Below are positions 21,901 through 33,900 of a DNA stretch of 64,000 nt, piece after piece. Made by a program: the position numbers and the translations under genes. Every line of letters starts with the position of its first letter. The stretch's first letter is position 1. Source of the DNA: Heloderma charlesbogerti (Eukaryota > Chordata > Lepidosauria > Squamata > Helodermatidae); assembly GCA_026122225.1 (NCBI GenBank), contig JANEZZ010000399.1, positions 2,366,001-2,430,000 of the forward strand. Reading direction: 5' to 3'. Below the pieces are notes generated by a model, which saw only the letters and a list, made by a program, of their open reading frames with translations, was not told the DNA's origin and made no database searches.

Positions 21901-24900
21901 GATGATGGTTAAAATAGCATATGAGTAGGAATGAGTTTGACTTTTTTGGATGATATTCATGCTTCTGAGTAATTCAGACTAAATGGAGGGTGACTTCTAT
22001 AGATGGGGTGCAAACATCTGAAAGTGCAACTGAGATTTACTTGTGCCTTGATTTCTTTGATGCTATTCATGTTTACTTCTGAGTAATTCAGACTGAACAG
22101 TGGGTGAGTTTCATTTGGGGCTCAGAATTTGAGATGCTTTTCCTGTGTCCCAAGAACACTTAACCTGGGAATAAAAGTTCAATAGAATTCAGTGGGAGTT
22201 ACTTCTGAGCATACAGTTGTTCTGTGTTTTTCTAAATAATCTCAATTGAATTAAATGGAACTTGTTGTATGGTACCTAGAAAAGTATCACTCCAATGTGC
22301 TAAAAGTAGGATCCACTTCTGTATAAAGTACTGTATATCGACATTTACTTCCCCTTTATTCCATAAAAGTGATTTATTTTAGACAGAACAGCAATATGCC
22401 GTATTTTCAAATACCAATCCTTTATAGATGGGGTATCAGCTGTCTTCCAGTACCTTGCTACATAAATGTTAGCTGCTGTTCATAAATTAATTAAAACTTG
22501 TACATCAGAATCTTATACTCTCTCCTTCAAATAACATAATAAAATAATAAATATCCAGTAATTTCCTCAGTTTTCCCAATTACATTTCTCCAGAAATATT
22601 TAACAGCTGAACACATCCAGAATATATAAAAGAAATCTGCAGGTGAAGCAAAACATTGCCAGCATACATTGTTCCTAGATCTAAAAATTATACAAATCCA
22701 ATGACGTGGCAAAAACCATTGATATTGGGTTTATAAAATGTTTCCTTCAGTTCTGGTGAGATCAAACTTGATGGAACATTTCTCCATATCCAAGCTCATT
22801 TATCTATATGGTAGGCTATCCTTTCTGACTTCTCATTTGCTTTCTAAAATGATAATCTTTTATTAAATCTCATAATATTTGACATATTTTACTGATAAGG
22901 CCCCAAGATATACCTGTTATTATTTCAAATTCAAAGGAGTCTCTTCTCTTCCCTGTATTTCCTGACTAAGACCACTGATGCATGTCTTAACGGAAAAAAG
23001 TTGAAGTATCAGCCCTTCATCAATCTTTCAAATGAATTCATCCACCCTTTAAAAGCAAAAATATAAAATGATTCTCAATTTTATAATTGGATTATAATTT
23101 GTATTTGGTGGAAATGTTAATTTCATAGCAAACTATTAATTTTGTCTCGCCTCATAAAACAGTGCATCTGTCCCACTTCCAGGAGCCATATGCATTTATT
23201 GGATTATTTCTGGAATATTCCAGAATTAACTTCTGAGACTGCAATCCTATACACACTTACCTGAGCATAAATCCCATTGAATTCAGTGGGGCTTACTTCT
23301 GAGTAGACCTCTATAGGACTGCACTGTGAGTTATTTTAAGCCATGGAGCCTTACAGAAGAAGATATCCCTCAGTGATTTGCTATTGACCAAGGGCATTGC
23401 GAAATTTTTCTCTGTTGGGAGCAGCTCATAATTAACTTCTACAGTTGAAGATACTACATGAAGAACATGTCACTGAAATTAAACAAATAGTGAGACATTC
23501 TGCTGCCGTTTTTTTTTTTTTTTAAGCACAGGAATCTTGTGGTACTTTAAAGACTAGCAACCTTGTCGTGTGCATGAAGTGGTCAGTGAAAATGCACAAG
23601 CCTCCTAGGGGTGGAGTGGTTGAAAGAGACACAGTTTTACAAGATGAGACTGAAAAATGAATGAGCACATACTGAACGCAGAGGTGATATTTAAGAATTC
23701 GTTGGAGATCTGAGAGTTGACAGTCACAAGAAGTGGGTTGTGTTACATGCAGCACAATCCTATGCTTGTTTCTTTGGAAGTATGTCCCACAGACTTCGTG
23801 TGGGTAATCGCTAACTAAGTATGCATAGCATTTCAGCAATTACTCCTAGGTAACAGTCTGGCAGTATTGGTCCATTTTGCTTGGTGGGTATTGCAGGTTT
23901 AGAAATGCCTGGTATAACTCCTTTGTGGGAAAGGTGTACAAGGGACTGAAGTAGATGTGAGTGCATAGTAGAACATGGCTCATTAGGAAATAGAGTATGT
24001 GGAGTGTTTAAAGTGATAGTTGGAGGCAGGTATGTATGCCAAGTGGTCAGTATCCAGCATATTTGCTGTCTCCTGCATGTATGTGATGATACATTCCATG
24101 AACAAAGAAGTATCTATCTATACCAGAACTTTTCAAACTTTTCATGTTGGTGACACACTTTTTAGACATGCATCATTTCGTGACACGGTAACTCAGTTTT
24201 ACTAGCAAACCGGAGGTTAAACTAACCCGTTATAAGAGATACGGACACATACATAAATTGTAATAACGAAATGTATGGGGATACAACATATCTCATGAAA
24301 ACCTTTCATTTATATTTTTTTAAATATATGATTTGTAAGATAATAACATACATTGTTGTCATTTATGAGTAACAGTATGTAAATATGTGCAAGAATTTTA
24401 AAAAGTTGAATAACACCAATAACTACTTACCATTTCCAGGTCCAGGTAGGAGCTCAGCTGCAAAAACACATGAAGTAGAGAAGCAAAAGTCCAACAAAAA
24501 TGGTGTAAATATATATGTCTCGCTACAAGGCTATACTGCTGTAAATATTTGCAATGCCTATGTCCAGAGTCCAGTTCCAGCACTCTCCAGTGGTACACTG
24601 CCAGTGGGTGGTTAATCCACAATTACAGCAGAGTAAAAATAAAAATAAATGGCAGAAATCAACTGAGCTCTGTTCCGACTGGCCAAGATGGCGAACAGCC
24701 AGCTCGGTGCAGTCCGAGGTGGCGTTTCCACCTGTGTGTTACTTTGGCCTGGCCGCACAGCAGCGCGGTGCAGAAGTCCACGAAGGGCACACCCGAAACC
24801 ACACAGGGCTGGTGGCCGCTGCCACTTCTCCGCGCCGGTGTTGGCTGAGCTCTGCTCCCAGGGCAGTGCCTCCCTTCCCCTCTCTTCGCCCCGCGCCTCT

Positions 24901-27900
24901 ACCTTTCTGGGGAGCGCAGGCTCGAAGCTCCTCGCCTGCTTGGCACAGCCCTCCCTGTCCTGGGGACATCCAGCGGGCCGTTGTTCTCCCCCGCTGCCCT
25001 GCAGCCACACTGAGGACGTGGGGAAGCCTCTCGTCCGAGCTGATTGCAAATTGCTCAACTAATTGCTCTGCTAACTTCGAATTCTCCACACTCCTCGTGC
25101 AGCCAGCGTTACCACACTCCTCGCCGTACCGCTCCAACACCGCCAATCACGTGCGTCCTGCATCAAGACGCCACGTGATCCTAAAGCAGCTAATGTTAAA
25201 GCACCTAAGCCTTAGCAGCTAAGCTGCTTTAACATTAGCTGCTTTAGGAAGTTCCGGGGGAGGGACCAAGCGAAGCAAACGTGAGTAAGGGAACTCCGCA
25301 GTGCCCTTCCGCACAATTTTCGTGCGACACACCTACACACTGCCAGCGACACGCTAATGTGTCGCGACACACAGTTTGGAAAGCTCTGATCTACACTACT
25401 GCATATCTTATATTATCATCGCATTGATATTGATATGAAATTTAGGGAAAGTCCAGCCTTTGCTTATGTAGAGCCAAATCGTGCACTAAATTATTTCTTC
25501 GAACAACCTGTCAGCCTCTTGTAATAAAAATCAAAAAAGAAAATACAGCAAACCACTGGCTTCTGACAAAGCAGGGACCTGGGTAGGTACAAATCTTTCT
25601 TTCCCCCCGGAATGAACAAATCTCCACTCCCCATTGTCCCTCAACAATATAGATTATGTATGTTCCAGACATTCAGAGAATGTAATGCTCAAACAAGCAA
25701 GAAAAGATATAAAGGAGACAAACTCTCCTAGGAAAATGCCTTATGTAGAAGAGCCAATCATTGCACATACCTTTCATAGCCCATCCCCTTCTCACCCTCA
25801 TCTCTGTCAAACATTGTGCTTTGAAAGACCTTTCTAATGCATCAAGGTATTCTCCCGGAAATCATTAGGCGAAAAAGAAACAGTGACCAAACAAGAGGAC
25901 ACTATTTGGGCCTGGTAGTGGGTGCAGATGGAGGATGTGAACTTTAAAGTTATATAGAATTCTTCTGCAGGCTAGATGTTCATGAAAAGTTTAAAACATG
26001 CTTCTGTGCCAAGACATGGTGGTATACTGTAGGTTTTTCCAGATCGAAAAAACCTTGCAGAAAACATGAGTAACTTAATGAGATGGAAGTAGGCTATGGT
26101 CAAGTTTCAGGTTGCACAACAGGCAACATCATCATGATTTCATGAGCATTACAACCAGCTGCAATTCCATAAATTTCAATCTTGTTGCAAGAGCTAATTC
26201 TAAATGCTTGCGTGACAATCAATTTACTTTATTTTGCTTAAAGTGTACATGCTTCTATGTGGCAGTCAATACTTCTTAGGTTGCGTGTAAACGTTCAAAA
26301 TGGTAAATGACAAGATAAAAATCCAAAGAAATTCATATCTTCTTGCAGTCATCTGATCTGCATCTAAACGATTCCAATAAATAAAATATCTTTTGAGACA
26401 CACGTGCAGAAATAGTTACACCTGAGTCTGCTATTTCTTACCACTTGGTGTCAGTATCTACTCAGCTGTGGTTGAACTACTTCTGCCATGACATCCAGAA
26501 CCTATGCTTTTGCTTCCATGGATCAAAGAAGATCATTGCTGACAATGCTGCTCAGGGAAAGTAGAGGGTGCTGTATCTTTTTTTTTCATTAAAAATGTTT
26601 AAGATTCAGTTTCTGGGAAAAGCTCCAAATTTAACCTACTGCCCTCTAGAATACGAATGAAATTGGTCCTAGTTTCAATCGCTGTGAATGCAGACTGTTT
26701 TACCAGGCGTACTTTGATGTAACCGAACTTGCTCTACAGAAATATATTTCATTAGACATTCCGTATATCTGTGAAAGGAGCTGCTTGCGGGTATCAGATT
26801 TGAAACTGAGTTGATCACTTCAGCATATCTTCACATTCATAACATGAACGAAGAAACCCTGATTCTGCCAAATGAAATGAGACAATTTTAACCCTGGCAC
26901 TCCCATATGTAGAAAAAGATTGTCCTCTTCAGCAGTTGTGTGGTGTCTAATTCATCAAAGTGGAAAAATTACAATTACTGTAAATGCCATAAAATGCATC
27001 CTAGAATTATTGGTAATAACTTTAATCTTCATAAATTTTGCAGACATATTTTTCTATTTCTCCATCTTTTTGAAAAGTTTGCGTGCAATCTTCAAAAGCA
27101 ATTTTACAAAGCTGCTTACTAAGATGTTTCTAACAGATGAAGACCAGAATTACATTGCAAGAGGAAGACCATAGACATTCCTAGAACAGTTTTAAGAAAG
27201 CAGTAATTGAGATAGAGGGTCTGTTTGCAAGTAATGGTGGCAAATGATGGGTTAATTTCTTAACCCACAATTTGCCTGATTGCATGCCTCTTCCACTTTT
27301 CATAATCAACCTCCAGTTGGCCTGATCGTAGACTGTTGTGTGATATGCGAACCTGGGTTTGCATGTCACACAACAACCTACAGTCAGGCGTATCAGAGGT
27401 TGGTTATGCAAAACAAAAGTGGTACACAACCCAGCAAATCATAGGTTAATTAACCCATGATTTGTCACTGTTAACGAGAGAACTGGGTCAGAGGCTACTT
27501 ATTGACAAACAGTATAACTCTTTACCTTGCATCCCAAACAATATAAATTTATTTCACCCTAAAGTAGCCATATAAGAAGAGGGTCAGTCAACCCAATATT
27601 CATAACTAACAGGCTTTTTTATCCTTTATCTTTCCCAGTGTCAGAATTAGCTACATTTTAGTGTGGGACTCAGCTGGTTGAGGGGGTTGGGGAATAATTC
27701 TTCCTTGTCACCCAAATTGACATACAGTTAGTAAGGATTACTTGTACAGCAATTCTAGGTTTGGTGTCTTTGGACTAGAGAGTGGATATAAACTAGGAAT
27801 GTCAGGTTTTGGAGGTTTTAGGAAAAATATAGTGCTCTTAAGTGATGGCAAACAGCTTAGCCATGACATATAGCTAGCCTAGAACAGGTTTCCCTCTTCC

Positions 27901-30900
27901 CAGCAGGAAGTGCTTAGGATGGGGTTCTAAGGTGGTGCTCTGAGTACCTACTGCTCATTTCCTTAGTTGTCATCAAGCAAGCGGTGTCCTCCTTTTTTTG
28001 TTTTTTCACACCCGAGTAACTTGAGGTCAGATTGTGTGTGGTTTTTTCTCTCACATTTGACCATTAACATAACCAGCAGGAATGTATTAGCGTGAAAAAA
28101 GTGGTGTTTTATTCATATTTGTCATTAATTTTAACTTCAGAAAAGCTATAATTTTAAATATGCTGCTTGCATATGATAATCTACTAGAGTGATATCTGAT
28201 CACTAGCAGGAGAGAAAGAGAATGGGAACAGACTTTACACTTGCCATGGGGATACTGACGGTGACACCCTCAAGGATCCATGCAAAAGTACTTTCAGGTA
28301 TTGCTATATATCAGGGGTGGGCAACTTGTGGCCCTCCAGATGTTTTGGCCTACAACTCCCATCATCCCATATCATTAGCTTTGTGGGCTAGGGTGGATAG
28401 GAGTTGTAGTCCAAAAGATCTGGAGGGCCACAAGTTGCCAACCCCCATCATCATGATGCCCTGACCCGATGATAATTTTTGTTATTTGTTTTGCTTTATC
28501 ATTTGCATCTTTGTCCTTGATTTGGGTTTTTATTTACTGTATTTTACGTCTTTAGTAGTTATTTTGAGTATTTGTAATGCAATGTGTTGTATAATATATT
28601 TTAGAGTTAGTGTGAAGTTTTGCAAAGGCCTGTGGCCATAAGCAATAAATGTTTGATCTAATTTACAGGGTGTCCTATAGCAGGTTTCTTCCTGTACGTT
28701 ATGTGACATGGAGTTATCACATTGGCAAGGTTCACATGTAATGCCAATTCATGAATTGTTTAACCCATGAATTGGTGGGGCTGTGAGCAAGGGAGTGAGC
28801 GTTCTGCTCATCTTTTTGACTTTCAGTCAGCTTTAATCAATGTGACATCCAAACTCAGAACTCCGGGTTGTTGAAGGACAAACATGGGTTGTTGAAGGAC
28901 AAACATTGGATTAAGCTCTGGGTTGTTTAACCCTAAACAACTCAGAGTTCCAGGTTTGGATGTCAATCAAACAATCCAAGAATGGGACGTTCCTGGGTTG
29001 TTGATTAAATCTGATTCAAAATGGAAGTAGCGTGCACATGGGAGTCAGCGTGGCCATGGGTTGTTGTTGCATGTGAACCGGGGCATTGTGTGTTTTCCTC
29101 TTTCTATTTGGATGCTGCTTACGATAGTGCTTTGTTGCATATTTTGCAGGGTGTGGGAGAAAAATTGTGACAGCTATGCACATCTCAAAAAGAAAATGAT
29201 AGAACTGAAAAAATATGGAAAGACAAAAATCAACAAGGGCTTGGAGCATCTTTCTATGAGGAAAAGCTAAAGAGTTTAGGACAGTTTAGAAAAAAAAAGA
29301 TGATGGGGGCACAACAGGTGTATAAAATTATAATTTTATATAAATGGTTGGAGAGAACACAGAGATGTCTTCCTCATAATACTGGAACTTTGGGATACCC
29401 ATTTAAGTTGAATGGCAGCATGTTCAGGTCTGGAAAAAGGAAGTATTTCTTAACATAACCCAAATAATACACTACTTCAAAATATGATCTCTTGCTGCTT
29501 CTATAGAATTGGAGGTTCTTTCTCATTATCCTCAAAAGAACCTCCTGTGCTTCTGATTACTAAATAACTTACTTTGAACTAATTACTAGTTTTTACATTT
29601 AAAATGTTCTGTTCTAGTTCAAGGGACCTGAGAGATTTCATGTTCAGTTTTAGTTTATGAAGAAGAGGGGTGGGGAACCTATTCTGAACTGATTTTGGGG
29701 TTAGAGGTCAAGTTCAGCTTGGGTCCCTAATTCAACTTCTGCACACCAAACCTGTGCTCTGCCACTGAGCTATGGTTCCTCCCTCTATGAAACAGTCTAG
29801 AAAGCTGTAACGGTTTTTCAAGTATTGCAGACCTATCAAATTTGTTAAACTTGTTATGACTGGCCAGTTTTGCTGCACCTGAATTTAAGGAATCTTCCTT
29901 TGTAAATGAAATGCATAATAAGTTTAAAGGAACTAGTTTTTCATGGCTCAATAAATCCACCTGCTTTAATAGTAATTCCTCTACCTGGACAGATGGAAAA
30001 TTGTCTGTACCTAGCTTTAAGGGTAAATAGTACCGTCTTGTGACATCAGTGGTGGTCGTTTTTAATTGCTGATTAGGACTTGCAGACTTTTAACAGTTTG
30101 TTAGTATGCTGCAAATTCATACCCCACCCACCCCTGAATCCCTAAATGGTAGCAGTGCAGGCAAATATATATATATGTATGTATGTATGTTTTGGGAAAG
30201 TTTAGGAAATCACTTTAAACCATACTCTGGAGTAAAAAACTCAAGATTGGTGATTGTTAACCATCATAACATATAACTGGATTTGGTAGAAGATGGAGGA
30301 AACCTATATAGATCTCTGTAATGGCATGTACCAGAACATAGGAGATCGTGTACCTTATTCCTGACTCTGCTTCCTCTTTTGGACTTTTGAGAGTCTTCTG
30401 CAGTAAACACAGGCTTATTCTACCTATTGGTTAAGTGTGTCTTCTTAAGAGGTACACTTGGACAGCTACTGTTGCAATGCAGCATTGAAGAATGGGAGGT
30501 TCTAGGAAACTAATGAAGCATGAATAGTCTATTTTTTTTAATGGGGGAAGACAGAATTATTGGGTTTTTGAAGCCTGTAGAAATAGAAGCATTGTTAGCT
30601 TGACCAGAGATAATTCATGGGCCATTCTAATGGTCTTTTGGCTAATATGAAATCATCAGTGTAGGCAGAACTTGTTCTAAAATATGATAATGAGATTATT
30701 TCGTCATCCTGCCTTTTCTGTTGTAGACAGGACTTCACTAGCCTCTGTTAGGACAGTACTGTATGACCTTGTTTGCACGTAATGCTGGTGTTCAGTGGCA
30801 AATCGTGGGTTAATTAACGCACAAATTGTGGGAACAAACCATGAATTAACTTTGGGTTGCTTAACCCACAAACAACCCAAAGTATCCCATATTTGGACAT

Positions 30901-33900
30901 CATAGTAACAATCTACAAATGCTGATCTTCCCATATCTACATACCCTATTATCTGTTTAAATGTGGAACCGGTGCCACATGTTTGTCAAGGTAACATCTA
31001 ATGTGGTCCCAACTCCTTGTTCCAGCCTCAGTGTTGCAAGATTTATATATACATTTATGTATTCATACCTTTATTCATAAAGTAAAATGGCCTCTAAATG
31101 TTGCTTTATTTTCCAATTAATCCATAAGCATGACCATGTCACCGAGTGGCAAGCCTTCTGTTGCAAAATATAGGGACTTCATTAATCATAAAAACTTAGT
31201 GGTCTCTCTGTTCCCTCAAGAGATGTAATAGAGGTGTGCCAGTTCACTGAAAAATGCTTTAAATACTATCGTAGAGATAACTTGCTGCCAAAAATAGCAA
31301 ACAAGTGATATCCAAATTGGGGTATGCTAAGAGAACTTGAAGCACATCAAGTTGATAATAAATTCTAGTCACACACCCTGTCATTGATGAGGCTTGTAAT
31401 AAAATTTGAAATTACATTCAAATTAAGTGCCATCATGTTGTATTCTTTTCAACATTTGAAATGAAGTATCTCTTCTTTGGTGAAGAATTGTGATGTTCTA
31501 TTAACCAATATATATTGAGAAGGTGATAGTTATTAAAGCCTTTTTGGAGAGTTGTTATAAATGACTACCAATCCTGGCCCCCACCCACCACTCAGTCTGT
31601 ACTGTGGGGATAACAGCACTGGACTGCATTGCAGGGTTGTCATAAGCCTCGCTCTCTTTCAGCGAGCTTCACCCTGCAGTTTGGGAATAATTATGGTCTA
31701 TAACTGCATTTGAAGGCCAATTTATAAATGTTTAAAAATTCACACAAAAGAAGAGCATGAATTCCTGTTTTTGCACACAAATTTTTATTGAATTTCAGTA
31801 ATATTAACAAAGCAAAATTTTGTTGTTCAGTCGTGTCCGACTCTTCGTGACCCCATGGACCATAGCATGCCAGGCCTTCCTGTCCTGCGTTCTCTCCCGG
31901 AGCGTGCTCAAGTTCATATTCATTGCATCGGTGAACAAAGCAAAATAAGACAAAGCAAAACCAAAATAAAAACTAAAATAAAACAAATTCCATCAGGATT
32001 ACATCTTCTTATCATGCAGTTATATTTTAATGGGTATACAGAGGTCACAGGTAATTCTTGTTGGTGCTACTAGATGTTTTATCAGACGGACTCAGGATTA
32101 TTCTTCATCTATTTTCTTCCTTATAAAAGCCCTAGGGTTTTATAGTGTGAGGGAATCAAATATTGAAGTTCTCTTCGTATATGCAATAAAGTCAAACCAT
32201 ATCACATGGAATGAATCGTGTTTGCTTTGACCCCTGGCCACCTTCAACTTGTGCGATATTTTTTCTATTATGGAAATTTGCCAGACCATAGCATACCAAT
32301 AATCTAATCCCTAGAAGGTTCCAAAGGTTCCCTTCCAAAACCTAGCTATCGTGGATCTGGCAGCTACAAGTAAATGAGTAATCAGCTCCTTACTGTTTAA
32401 ATCACTGGTCTCCCCTATAAACAAATTCAATGCTGCTAGACTTGGCACATGTGGGATATTTTGGTTTCTAATATGGCCAATCTCTGCTGCCACTGCCCAC
32501 CAGAATAGTTGGACTTCTACACAATCCCACCACATGTGCCGGTACATTCCTGACTCCTGGCACCCCCTCCAACACTGACGAGAAGTTGAGTGTGTCATAA
32601 GTGAGAGATGCCTTGGAGTCAGACACCACTCATAGACTATTTTCAGTGACATCTCTGTAGTTCGGGCTGATATTGATTTATACGGAAGCTTATCCCATAG
32701 TTGTTGGCAGTAATAGTCATCTACTTTAAAGTTCCAGTTTGTTTCCCACCAACTTTTTTGTGGAGTGGTTAAATCAAATGTGAAGCGCAGGAACTGTTTG
32801 TTACAGAAGTAAATCCCTGGGTCTCTCCCGAGTTCCCTACCATTAATTTCTGAAACATAGTTAGGCTTCTAGTAGCCTCATTTTTCACCGTAGGGGAACT
32901 CAAAAAGGACCAGAGTTGGCAGTTCAAAGCCAGGGCAATGTTACGTTGCCCAACTTCTCTTTTAAAGCCTCCATTTTTATTGGTTGACCCTCCTCATAAA
33001 ATTGGTACAGCTGATGGAGCCCTCTTTCTTTCCATTCAATAAAATTGTGTGTCCTGGCCTTGTTACGGAAATTAGGATGACTTTCCACTGGGAGTAATGG
33101 CGACATCCGCAGGGACAATTTCACTGCCCACTTTGTCCAGCTCTGGCAAGTGGTTTGTGTAAACCTATTTTCAACTAGGTGCCTAAGGTTATTTTTATTT
33201 TTTAGAAATAGGTGATCGCTTAATGATATTCCCTTTATCTCTGTGTTTTCCATTGAAACCGATTGCTTTCCCTCATCTTTTAAAATTATGGTGGTTGCCT
33301 GCTGAAGTTGACAAGCATCATAATAGAGTTGCCAGTTCGGTATCCCCCAACCCCCCTGCTGTGCTTGCAGATGGAGTAGAGCTGCTCTAATCCTTGGGTG
33401 TTGTCTGGCAAAGATAAAAGAATTAATTTTTTTCTGCCATTTATTTAAATAATAAACTGGGTGTGTTTGGAAAAGGAACATAAGGCAAGAGAGGGCTGTC
33501 ATCTTTACTGCTGTCAGTGTACCCATCCTAGAGAGCTTCATTAACCTCTGTCGCCTTATGTCCCTGTTGATGTCTTTCCAGACCTTTCCAGAGTTTGCTT
33601 TGTAGAGTTTGTTTAGATTTTTTGTAACTTGTATCCCTAGATAATGAAACATAGAATGGACCACTGGGATCTCCATCAGATCAAAGAATTGGTGTTGTAT
33701 TTTTGGTGCTGCGTCGAAAAACATGGCCTCAGATTTTGAATAATTAATGCGTAGGCCTGCCGCTTGTGCAGAACCAACCAGAATTAATTTCAGTTTAGCT
33801 GCAGCTGCTATCAGCTGTTCTGTATATACGACCATGTCGTCTGCGTAAAGGCTTATCGTATGGGGATGTGAGTTTATCCTCACCCCTTACTGATCTACTT

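Noticed and set aside
24554..25222. 222-residue open frame on the plus strand
   Set aside because: It lies in the GC-rich core of a hAT element, has no recognisable domain, and overlaps several equally long frames on both strands. GC-rich DNA lacks stops by chance.
29742..29790. tRNA gene on the minus strand
   Set aside because: Only a tRNA-like head (GAGCTATGG..., A-box-like part) is present, without a full cloverleaf. It is better read as a SINE remnant.
32924..33883. 319-residue reverse-transcriptase-like frame as a host gene
   Set aside because: It is one piece of a broken L1 ORF2, with the rest of the element in other frames and target duplications outside.
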